This document shows, one piece after another, positions 15,711 to 23,170 of a DNA stretch of 38,280 nt (position 1 is the first letter of the stretch; each line of letters starts with the position of its first letter). This stretch comes from Gemmatimonadota bacterium (GTDB lineage: Bacteria; Gemmatimonadota; Gemmatimonadetes; Longimicrobiales; Gaopeijiaceae). The position numbers and the translations under genes are program-made. The stretch covers positions 1-38,280 of the forward strand of contig VXMI01000082.1 of the NCBI GenBank assembly GCA_009841165.1, given 5' to 3'. The notes under the pieces are model-generated. The model was not told the DNA's origin and did not search any database. It worked only from the letters and a program-made list of their open reading frames with translations.

Positions 15711-18026
15711 TCAGAAGAGCGAGTCTGCCCGCCAGTGGAGTTGCCACCCGGCGGTGATCGAGCCGAGTCCGTCGATGCCCGGGTTTGAAGTCAGACCTCG
15801 CGCCACATCGATGCGAACGAGCCCGTCAACGAGTACCAGGCCGACTCCGGCCGAATAGAGGTCCACGCTGCGAACTGTCGCCCAGTCCGCGAAGACCGCA
15901 ACACGGAAAAACCGTGTGGATCGCAGGAGTTCCGCTCTGCCGCGCCAAAACGATCGACCCGTAAGCCCATCCTCAGGATAGCCCCGGAGCCGGTCGCCGC
16001 TTCCGCCAAGGGACCACAATTCGTATTCCGCTGGATCACCCCAGATGCGCGCGGTCCCGGCCTCCAACGCGGCGGACCACTTCGAGCCCAGGGGGACGGC
16101 CAGTGCGCCGGTGACCGAGGCGCTGACGTTGGAATTGTCACCGGTGGAGCCGCGGATCACGATTTCGCCTCCACCGGCAACCGACCGGTCCGAAAGGCCT
16201 CCCCACCACGGCGTGAGGCGTGCGGACGCGCCGATTTGGGCCGCTCCATGACCGGTGCTGGCGACGCTGTTCCGTTCAGCGAAGAGCCGTAGCGAACCCC
16301 AGTTGCGTTTGCCCCTCCTGGGGAGAAACCGGATAGCAACGCCGTCGGTCTCCCTGTAGCGAGTGGCATGAATCACCACTGGATTGCCGGAGACCGATCG
16401 TCCGCGTCGCGCGGTATGGAACGGGTAGACGTTTCGGTATAGGGAAGCCATCAGCCTGATCTGCGGCCGATCATGCTGCAATGTGAAGCTGAAGTCGGGA
16501 TCGCCGTACGCGGTTCTAATCCGCATGGCTCCCACTGCCCTGCCCCACCCCAGGTCCCACCACATCCGCGTTCCGACCGACAGTCCCTCCGTCGAGTTGT
16601 ACCGCAGCAATCTGAGCGTCCGGAAGGGCGCCTCAACGTGACAGGGACACGCTGCAGTTTCGGGCTCGTCGCCGCCCTCGCCGAACCCGATAGCTGCCAA
16701 CATCGACCCGATTTCCTCAACGGCATGATCGTCCACGCCGCCAATGCTGGCGTCCCATATTGCCGGGGGCAAATGGTCGCTGGTGGCCAGTGCTTCCTTG
16801 TCGCGGGGTAGGATCACGACGATCCCTCGGTGATTGGTCGAATCGGCTTCGCCACTGATGCTGTCTCCGTCCTCGCTCCAGCGCTCGACGGCGTCGATCG
16901 CGGTCTCCGGAGTGTCGGCGGTTGCCTCCGCCCCCCTTTCGCGAATGTCTTCAATACTGAAGACCCACTCGTAGGAAATCGGCTCCACAACCTGCGGAGC
17001 ATCCTGCTCGCCGACGTCGTCGACCACGCCGAGATACCCTTGCCATCTTACGGTCCGGGGCAACCAATGCCGCAGATCCCACAGCGCGTAGTCAGCGACG
17101 ACCGTCGTTATGTCCAGTTCCCAGCGGGGCAGCAGGCTGTTGACCGCTTCGCTTACGAATCCGCCAAGGCGACCGGGCTTCTGCGAAGTCACCGAGTCCC
17201 ACGCCATCAGGCCATCTCCGAGTTCAACGGCCAGACCCAAAAACGGTCCGTCACCACCTCTCAACTGGACACCCACTTCGGAATCGAGCCTCTTGGCCAG
17301 CCGGTAGGCGACGCGAACCAGCCCAAACGACTCGGGCTCAATCCACATGACCGCCGCAACCAGCTGGATACCCCGGTATCGTGGAATGGCCGTGACCTCC
17401 ACCGCCTGGATGAAGCGCCCGTCGGGCAAAGCGACCGAAATGGTGTCTCCTGAGCGGAATTGGTAGAAGCGCTCCGAATCCAGGTCCAGTGGACTTCGCA
17501 CGCGGGCGGCCACCGAGTCGGCGCCCAGGACGGAAAAACCGAAGGTGAAGGGGTCCCGAAGCGGATCGGCGGCCTGCCGAAACCCCACTTGCCACGACGG
17601 ATTGGCGGACAGGAAGCCGAAGCTCTCGAAGCGGGATCCCAGGAAACGCACGACTTCTGGCTCATCGCGGGACCACCTGATCCGCGCTGTGGACTCACCC
17701 CGACCCAGGCGACGGTCTCGCCGACCGATGGACAGGCTCAAGCCCATCCGTTCACGGACGAGGGCCGTATAGGAATCGATCGCCAACAGCGCCGTGTCAC
17801 GAGCTGCTTTCGTCCCCAGGACCAATCTGCGGGCTTCCTCGTCGAGGTAGGCGTCCTGCGTGGGATCGGTGGAGAAGCCGTCGTGGGACTGGCCGCCGGC
17901 CGCGAAAGGCCCGCCGAAGATCCCAGGGAGCGCGAAAACCGCCAGAAACCATCTGGTCCCCGGCGTGTTTTGCCGAGTAGCCCACAATGGAACACCCGCT
18001 TTATTCCTCAGTATTCGAAACCCCAC
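15711..18026 (-). CDS. Omp85-superfamily outer-membrane surface antigen
   Basis: A 771-residue outer-membrane protein. The C-terminal third has the features of the bacterial surface antigen (D15/BamA-type) barrel: the motif SLGGSGDRLRGYPEDG, then repeated amphipathic strands such as RGRAELLRSTRFFRVAVFAD, and a final aromatic residue (DSLF). The N-terminal two thirds have a signal-like stretch (WFLAVFALPGIFGG) and strand-rich domains, including SVALPDGRFIQAVEVTAIPRY, rather than recognisable POTRA repeats. An acidic linker lies near the middle (about residues 375-430). The start is GTG 18026 with GGAGG directly upstream at short spacing. It may insert or export a specific partner, possibly a nearby lipoprotein. 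Confidence 0.72.
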   Translation of the reverse strand: MGFRILRNKAGVPLWATRQNTPGTRWFLAVFALPGIFGGPFAAGGQSHDGFSTDPTQDAYLDEEARRLVLGTKAARDTALLAIDSYTALVRERMGLSLSIGRRDRRLGRGESTARIRWSRDEPEVVRFLGSRFESFGFLSANPSWQVGFRQAADPLRDPFTFGFSVLGADSVAARVRSPLDLDSERFYQFRSGDTISVALPDGRFIQAVEVTAIPRYRGIQLVAAVMWIEPESFGLVRVAYRLAKRLDSEVGVQLRGGDGPFLGLAVELGDGLMAWDSVTSQKPGRLGGFVSEAVNSLLPRWELDITTVVADYALWDLRHWLPRTVRWQGYLGVVDDVGEQDAPQVVEPISYEWVFSIEDIRERGAEATADTPETAIDAVERWSEDGDSISGEADSTNHRGIVVILPRDKEALATSDHLPPAIWDASIGGVDDHAVEEIGSMLAAIGFGEGGDEPETAACPCHVEAPFRTLRLLRYNSTEGLSVGTRMWWDLGWGRAVGAMRIRTAYGDPDFSFTLQHDRPQIRLMASLYRNVYPFHTARRGRSVSGNPVVIHATRYRETDGVAIRFLPRRGKRNWGSLRLFAERNSVASTGHGAAQIGASARLTPWWGGLSDRSVAGGGEIVIRGSTGDNSNVSASVTGALAVPLGSKWSAALEAGTARIWGDPAEYELWSLGGSGDRLRGYPEDGLTGRSFWRGRAELLRSTRFFRVAVFADWATVRSVDLYSAGVGLVLVDGLVRIDVARGLTSNPGIDGLGSITAGWQLHWRADSLF

Positions 18027-18113
18027 GTTCCTCCATGACCCTGGCCCCCGGTCGACGACTAAACCGCTCGTCCGCCGCGACCGGGGGCTTTTGGTCTGTT
18101 GCCGACCGGAGAA

Positions 18114-18251
18114 CTACACCAGAAGGTCCGGCATTTGGTCGCAGGGACCCTCCCAGGTCACGCCGCCGTCTTCCACGATCCGACACAACTCTTGCCCTCC
18201 CATCGTCACATCGACGTAGACATAAACGGCTACAGCGGTCAGCACCAACAC
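18114..18251 (-). CDS. Small single-pass exported peptide (start unclear)
   Basis: In the 540-base gap before the membrane-protein operon, one minus-strand frame reads KSWFLVLVLTAVAVYVYVDV, a clean membrane segment, then a short tail with two cysteines (ELCRIVEDGG, EGPCDQMPDLLV) to a stop at 18114. No ATG occurs in the frame, which is open back to 18287. GTG 18251 would start inside the hydrophobic stretch. An ATG at 18336 lies in another frame and reads MANRVGGDIPHVRLNLTQRL, a fitting N-terminus that a one-base frameshift near 18270 would join to the membrane segment. So this is either a broken gene or one with a non-standard start. Nothing else is seen in this gap. Confidence 0.35.
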   Translation of the reverse strand: MLVLTAVAVYVYVDVTMGGQELCRIVEDGGVTWEGPCDQMPDLLV

Positions 18252-18565
18252 CAGGAACCAGCTCTTCGACGCGCCGCAGTCGTTGCGTCAGGTTCAGTCG
18301 CACGTGTGGAATGTCTCCACCGACTCTGTTGGCCATGAGGTGTCTGTGCTCCAAGTGATCCAGGGCCGAATCCCGGGTCCGTTGCCCGAGGGCTCTGTTG
18401 GCGCATGCGAGCGCCGCCCGCTCCGCTGACGGCGTGCGCTCTTGCTGTCGGGGCGATGGTCCGGAAGCGTACTGTTGCTATGGCTGCTGTTGGCTCTTTC
18501 CGGATTGCGATAGGGACAGCGACTGTCGGTAGGGATGATCACCGGAGGCGGCTCTCCAGAGGGGC

Positions 18566-19420
18566 ATGAAGGGGACGATGGCGCAAACACGTCGCGGACA
18601 AGCAGCCTGGATGGGCGCGGTCGCGAGAGCGATGTGGCCCTGGTGTGTGCTCTTCATCGTCGGGAAGCCGCTGTTGGAACTGCGGCAGCCTCCGTATGAG
18701 TGGTCCGCAAGCTCCCTGCGGTGGGCGTGGGGTGTTACGGAAGACGCCGCGCTCGCTCTCCCGTTCCTGATCTTCGCGGGCGGCGTAGCACTGGTTGGGG
18801 TGTTGGGACACTCCCGTCGCCTCGTACGAACGGCGGTGGCTGTCGGTATCTCAGTGGGTGCGGTTTCGTACGCCTTGGGCGCCTGGGTGGCACCGGAAGT
18901 ACACAGTCGTTTCCTGGCCGCCCTGGACCCCGAGACCGTGGATTTGCAACGGTTCGGGCCAAGAACCCCAACCGGCATCCTGGAGAATCTGCGGTTCGTG
19001 GAGGCAGACCCTCCCGTGGAGTACACCCTGAGTGTAAGTGCTCCCCAGCGGTTCCCCCCGAACGTGCTCCGTTGGGAGCTACATCGCCCCCCCGCCATCG
19101 CGGCATTCGCCGTCGTCAACGTATTCCTGGGTGTGCTGGCCGCAATACTGACCCTCGATTTCAGTCGTCGGGCGCAGCGGAACGCTCGCCTGGCAATCGG
19201 CGTGTTCGGTGGAATCGCTTTCTTCGCATGTCTCGCGGCAGCATCTCCCGTGGAGCCATTCGTGCGCGATGGCATCATGCGATCGGGTGTCCTCGGTGCC
19301 TGGGCGCCGCTCGTCTTCCCGCTCGTGCAGGCGTTCGTGCTCGTGTACCTGGTGCGCCGGCGAGAGCGCCGCCGACACCAAACACGGCCGGGCTGGTCCA
19401 TCCGGGGATCACGGATGTGA
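18566..19420 (+). CDS. Polytopic membrane protein, LptF/LptG-like topology, sigma-operon leader
   Basis: A 284-residue protein with six membrane segments in two groups of three: about residues 20-38, 55-77, 84-105, then 177-198, 211-232 and 245-265. The middle is a periplasmic-type loop (PRTPTGILENLRF). After segment 5, IMRSGVLGAWAPLVFPL matches NLIRSGFSGLW and the following segment of the protein at 7736-8917. This two-times-three arrangement with a central exported loop is that of LptF/LptG permeases, but the protein is shorter and no ATP-binding partner is nearby. It lies 30 bases upstream of an ECF sigma gene in the same orientation. GAGGGG precedes ATG 18566 closely; ATG 18578 is possible. 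Confidence 0.55.
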   Translation: MKGTMAQTRRGQAAWMGAVARAMWPWCVLFIVGKPLLELRQPPYEWSASSLRWAWGVTEDAALALPFLIFAGGVALVGVLGHSRRLVRTAVAVGISVGAVSYALGAWVAPEVHSRFLAALDPETVDLQRFGPRTPTGILENLRFVEADPPVEYTLSVSAPQRFPPNVLRWELHRPPAIAAFAVVNVFLGVLAAILTLDFSRRAQRNARLAIGVFGGIAFFACLAAASPVEPFVRDGIMRSGVLGAWAPLVFPLVQAFVLVYLVRRRERRRHQTRPGWSIRGSRM

Positions 19421-19450
19421 GTCCGGCAACTGAGCAGTCCGTGGGCTTCG

Positions 19451-19999
19451 ATGAGTGAATCGACCGGGCCGGATTTCGACAACGCTCGGGCACTGATGCA
19501 GCGCTTTGGACCCCTCGTCGAAACAGTCGCCGAGCGATATGCCGAAGATGGTGACGAGCAGGATGATCTATACCAGGAGATCTGGATCCGCATCCTGGAC
19601 CGAATAGACCAGTACGAAGGCCGAGGCGCGCTGGGTGGATGGATCCAGAGGCTGGCACATCGCTTCGCCAGGAACTGGTGGAACGCGCGCAAGGCCCACG
19701 AGAAGCGGCTGGCACGATATGAAGCGGAGACGCTGCCGATGGACCTTGCTGAGTCTCTGATCAGTAACCCGGAGAAACTGCTGGACTTCAATGAGTTCCT
19801 CCACGGCATCGGCCACGTCTTCGCCCACCTCCCGGAACGACAGTCAGACGTGATGATCTTGATGTACCTGCATGGGCACAGTATTCCTGAGGTGGCCGAG
19901 ATCCTGAAGTCCAAGGAAGCGACGATCCGATCTCATCATCGGCACGCCAGAGAGAGCCTTCGGAGGATGCTGGGAGATGGAAATGAAGACTTGCCCTGA
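19451..19999 (+). CDS. ECF-type RNA polymerase sigma factor
   Basis: A 182-residue sigma-70 family protein. Region 2 includes GDEQDDLYQEIWIRILDRI and, after a glycine turn, WIQRLAHRFARNWWNARK. Region 4 includes VFAHLPERQSDVMILMYLHG and the recognition helix-turn-helix IPEVAEILKSKEATIRSHHRHARESLRRML. The C-terminus overlaps the next gene, a zinc-finger anti-sigma, by 17 bases. This is the classic sigma/anti-sigma arrangement, in which the sigma is held at the membrane until a signal arrives. The membrane protein upstream may be the sensor or a target. Confidence 0.88.
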   Translation: MSESTGPDFDNARALMQRFGPLVETVAERYAEDGDEQDDLYQEIWIRILDRIDQYEGRGALGGWIQRLAHRFARNWWNARKAHEKRLARYEAETLPMDLAESLISNPEKLLDFNEFLHGIGHVFAHLPERQSDVMILMYLHGHSIPEVAEILKSKEATIRSHHRHARESLRRMLGDGNEDLP

Positions 20000-20462
20000 C
20001 CACGCGGCGCTTGGCCGCATAGGCGCACATGATGCCGACCCGGAGTTGGTCGAGCACCTGAAGACCTGTCCGTCGTGCTGGCTCGACTGGCAGATTCAGC
20101 ATGGCCTGCGCCACGTGTTGGACCCCCAGATACCGGTTCGGGCCGATCTGAACGAGCGGGTGATCGCCAGGATGGCCCTGAGAGCAGCGCAACTGGAGAA
20201 GACTCTGCGGTGGCAGGATCTCGCGGTGTCTGCGGTGCTCGTCCTGGTTGCGACGGGCGTCTTCTTTCTGGCGACCGGTACTGCGGGCTCGGTAGTGTCT
20301 GTGACTACGGCGCTCTACGCGATCGCGGGAGGCATCGCGGCTGCGCTGTATGTGAAGCGAGAGGACCGTAGCGAACGCGCGGCGGCACTAGCTGCGGCGG
20401 GAGTGCTGATTCCGGACGTGGCCGCACCTCTCGCTCGTGGACAACGAGATGGAGTGCAATGA
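19983..20462 (+). CDS. Zinc-finger anti-sigma factor, membrane anchored
   Basis: A 159-residue protein. The N-terminal part has the anti-sigma zinc motif EHLKTCPSCW (His, then Cys-x2-Cys) and an earlier CPDH, typical of ZAS domains that wrap around ECF sigma factors. Two hydrophobic segments at about residues 80-100 and 105-125 anchor it in the membrane, and a short tail follows. I chose ATG 19983, since GGAG lies six bases upstream; ATG 19977 would be too close to it. It overlaps the sigma gene and should regulate that protein directly. Confidence 0.85.
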   Translation: MKTCPDHAALGRIGAHDADPELVEHLKTCPSCWLDWQIQHGLRHVLDPQIPVRADLNERVIARMALRAAQLEKTLRWQDLAVSAVLVLVATGVFFLATGTAGSVVSVTTALYAIAGGIAAALYVKREDRSERAAALAAAGVLIPDVAAPLARGQRDGVQ

Positions 20463-20503
20463 GCCGGCCGCAAGCCGTCGCGAGTGCGCTCGTGCTGCAG
20501 GGG
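20459..20503 (+). pseudogene. Scar: 5' end of a lipoprotein gene
   Basis: The ATGA overlapping the anti-sigma stop begins a frame MSRPQAVASALVL. It matches the first 14 codons of the lipoprotein gene at 27882 (MSRSQTVTSALVV) at both the protein and the base level. After that the similarity ends and the frame runs antisense into the kinase gene, so no lipobox or protease domain follows. This is a leftover of a gene that once was the last member of the sigma operon. Confidence 0.5.
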
Positions 20504-20535
20504 CGGGTCAATCATGAGCTTCTTTTTCAATGCAG

Positions 20536-22887
20536 TCATGGTGCGGGCATGCGGTATCCGATCCCGCGCTCGTTCAGGATCCAGGCCGCTCGGGATCCGT
20601 CCTCGCCGAGCTTGCGCCGGAGCGTCTGCACGACGGCGTGCACAAGCCTCGGGTTGACGTGGCCCGGGTGCCTGCTCCACGCCTGCCGGAGCAGCGCACG
20701 ATAGGTCGAGACCCGTCCCGCGTTCCTCGACAGCACCCGCAGCACCTCGTACTCGGTGGCCGTCAACTTGACGGCGTGGCCGGCCACGGTCACGCGGCGC
20801 GCATCGTAGTCGATGGACAGGGCCTCCAGTTCGAACCGCGCGGGCTCGGCGCGGTTCCGCAGGGCCGCCCGGACCCTTGCCGTGAGCTCCGTCGGGGAGA
20901 AGGGCTTGACGATGTAGTCGGCAGCTCCCGCCTCGAGCGCGCTGGCGATCGTCTCGTCGCGCCCGTAGGCGGAGATGAAGACGACCGGCAGATCGGCCAG
21001 CTCGGGAACCTGCTCCATCAGCTTGATGCCGTCCGTCCCGGGCAGCATCAGGTCAAGCAAGACGAGCTGGGGCTTCTCGGCGCGGATCAGGCCGGACAGC
21101 TCCCGGTGATCGCCCGTCGACAACGTGGCGTAGCCAGCTGCACGCAGCACGTCGCGGACGTAGCGGAGCACCTCGGGCTCGTCGTCCACCACGAGGATCG
21201 TCGCCGCCTCCCGCCGCGGAGCGAACGCTGCCCCACGGCTCCGGGCCGATGGGGCTGCGGCCGGGGTTGGCGGCGTCTCTTCAGCCACCGGGACCGTGAA
21301 GGTGAAACGGGCGCCCCGGCCCGGCCCGGCGCTCTCGGCCCGGATGCGTCCGCCGTGGGCCTCGATGAGCCCCTTGCAGATCGCCAGACCGAGGCCGCTG
21401 CCGAGTCCATGGGTACCGTCATCGCCGACGGTGTGTTTTCTGAACAGGTGCGGGAGCTGCTCCGGCGCAATGCCCCGGCCCTCGTCGGAGACCGAAATCG
21501 CCACGTGGGCTCCGTCGCGCCGGGCGGCGACCCGGATGGGCGACGACTCGGCGGAGTGCCGGGCAGCGTTCGAGAAGAGGTTGCTGAGGACCTGGACGAC
21601 GCGTTCCCGGTCGGCCATCACGCGCGGCAGGTCGGCGGGCAGGTCGGCGGCGATCGCGTGCCGGCCGCCGCCGCTCACGAAACTCGTCCTCGCAGAGTCC
21701 ACCAGGGCCGGCACGTCCGAGGGTTCGAGCGCGACCGACAGCGTACCCGTCGCGATCCGCCCTGCGTCCAGCAGGTCACGGATCAGGCCGGCCATCCGGG
21801 CCGCTTGCTCGTCGATGATGCGGAAGAACTGCATCATCTCGGCCCGGGCGAATCCAGGTTCGGCGGAGAGCACCGCGCCCGTAGAGCCCTGGATCGACGT
21901 GAGCGGCGTGCGCAACTCGTGACTCACGATCGCGAGGAACTCCGTGCGCATCCGCTCCAGCTCCTCAAACGGCGCCAGGTCCTGCATCGTGACAACGACC
22001 GACTCGACCTCACCGTCCGGCGCATGAATCGGCGTCGAGTTGATCAGCGTCCTCACGCTCCGGCCATCGGGCACTGAGAGCTCGATCTCTTCGGCGCGCA
22101 CCGTCTCGGCGCGTCGCAGTTGCCCCTCCAGCGGGAACTCCGTCAGGGCGACCTCGCTACCGTCGGCACGCCGGCAGGTGAAGAGCTCGACCAACTCCTC
22201 CACGGGGCGGTCGGCAACCCGCAGGCCTTCGACAATCCGTTCCGCCTCGCGGTTCAGCGACACGACACGGCCGGTCCCGGCGTCCAGAACCACCACGCCG
22301 ACCGGCGACGTGGAGACCAGGGCCTCCAGCCTGTCCCGCACCCGCCGTTCGTCCCGGAAGGCGCGCGCGTTGGCGATCGCCGTCCCCGCTTGCGACGCAA
22401 ACAGGGGGAGCACTTTCTCGTCTCCGTCCGTGAAGTCCCCGCCGCGCTGCTTGTCGGCGACGAACAGGTAGCCGACGCGCTGGCCGCCGCAATCAATCGG
22501 CGCGCCCAGCGCGTTGCCGTAGGGCAGCACGCCCGGGCCGAACCCGTGGCGGCGGAGGTGTTCGGGCGCGTCGTCGAACCTCAGCGGGCCGGGAAGCCGC
22601 GTCAGATGCTCGAACAGCCGCGGGCCGTCGGCCCAGTCCTGCAACTGCCGGTACTCGGCCGCGGTCATGCCGGAGCCGACGAAGCGCCGGGGCCGGCCGG
22701 CCTCGTCGACGGTCGTGATCAGGCCGTACCGCGCACCGGTCAGTGAGCGGGCGCTATCGACGACCTCCTGCAGCACGGCGTCGGGATCCAGACTCGCGCT
22801 GATGCGCACGGCGGCGCGGCTCAACTCGGAGACTCGCCGTTCCAGTGCCTCGATTCTCTCCCGCAACGACGCTGAATCTTCGGTCAC
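20536..22887 (-). CDS. Soluble hybrid histidine kinase fused to an OmpR-type response regulator
   Basis: A 783-residue single-chain signalling protein. Domains in order: a coiled coil (5-25), GAF (about 25-178), PAS-like (185-300), HisKA with the H-box VSHELRTPLTS (phospho-His H323), HATPase_c (425-535; N440 in NLFSNAARHS, then SDEGRGI and GSGLGLAICKGLIEAHGG), an alanine/proline linker (535-562), receiver (563-675; D568, D569, phospho-acceptor D612 in LLDLMLPGTDG, K661), and a winged-helix OmpR/PhoB-type DNA-binding domain (685-783; LTATEYEVLRVLSRNAG and TLRRKLG). There is no membrane segment. All catalytic residues are present. Kinase and DNA-binding output share one protein, so it could sense through GAF/PAS and regulate genes without a separate partner. 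It converges with the anti-sigma gene. Confidence 0.92.
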   Translation of the reverse strand: MTEDSASLRERIEALERRVSELSRAAVRISASLDPDAVLQEVVDSARSLTGARYGLITTVDEAGRPRRFVGSGMTAAEYRQLQDWADGPRLFEHLTRLPGPLRFDDAPEHLRRHGFGPGVLPYGNALGAPIDCGGQRVGYLFVADKQRGGDFTDGDEKVLPLFASQAGTAIANARAFRDERRVRDRLEALVSTSPVGVVVLDAGTGRVVSLNREAERIVEGLRVADRPVEELVELFTCRRADGSEVALTEFPLEGQLRRAETVRAEEIELSVPDGRSVRTLINSTPIHAPDGEVESVVVTMQDLAPFEELERMRTEFLAIVSHELRTPLTSIQGSTGAVLSAEPGFARAEMMQFFRIIDEQAARMAGLIRDLLDAGRIATGTLSVALEPSDVPALVDSARTSFVSGGGRHAIAADLPADLPRVMADRERVVQVLSNLFSNAARHSAESSPIRVAARRDGAHVAISVSDEGRGIAPEQLPHLFRKHTVGDDGTHGLGSGLGLAICKGLIEAHGGRIRAESAGPGRGARFTFTVPVAEETPPTPAAAPSARSRGAAFAPRREAATILVVDDEPEVLRYVRDVLRAAGYATLSTGDHRELSGLIRAEKPQLVLLDLMLPGTDGIKLMEQVPELADLPVVFISAYGRDETIASALEAGAADYIVKPFSPTELTARVRAALRNRAEPARFELEALSIDYDARRVTVAGHAVKLTATEYEVLRVLSRNAGRVSTYRALLRQAWSRHPGHVNPRLVHAVVQTLRRKLGEDGSRAAWILNERGIGYRMPAP

Positions 22888-23056
22888 CGCTCATCGCTCT
22901 CTCGGGCTCCGCGCACGCTGGCGGGGGTCCGTGCGGAGGTCATCGGCAAAAACCTGCCGAAATGGGTCAACTTCTCGATCACAAATCGGAATCCAGATTG
23001 TATGATATGTGGTTTCACCGTAGATGCCAGATCGGTCCTTTGTCCAGTCGGGTTAA

Positions 23057-23170
23057 CGCCTTTCTGACGCCAACTTCCTGAACTGGCTGCGCCGCCTGCC
23101 GAGCGGGCCATTCCTCTCAGCGGGGAGCATTCCCGTGATAGCCTATCTCGCGCAGGCGGTGCAGTCGCGG
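23057..23170 (+). pseudogene. Scar of an LRR-metalloprotease paralogue fused to the next gene's start
   Basis: From 23057 the frame, with no start codon, reads SDANFLNWLRRLPSGP and then IPVIAYLAQAVQSR, in phase with the large lipoprotein gene. This matches the end of an LRR module plus the beginning of the C-terminal domain of that same protein (VFLDWLGGLAN, SVAYVTQAVQS at about residues 1000-1025). It stops abruptly and the lipoprotein signal peptide follows. It is the remnant of an upstream paralogue, partly absorbed into the N-terminus of the present gene. Confidence 0.6.

Noticed and set aside
20530-22077. A 515-codon plus-strand open frame
   Set aside because: Antisense to the hybrid kinase, whose catalytic motifs are all intact; no domain in the antisense product.
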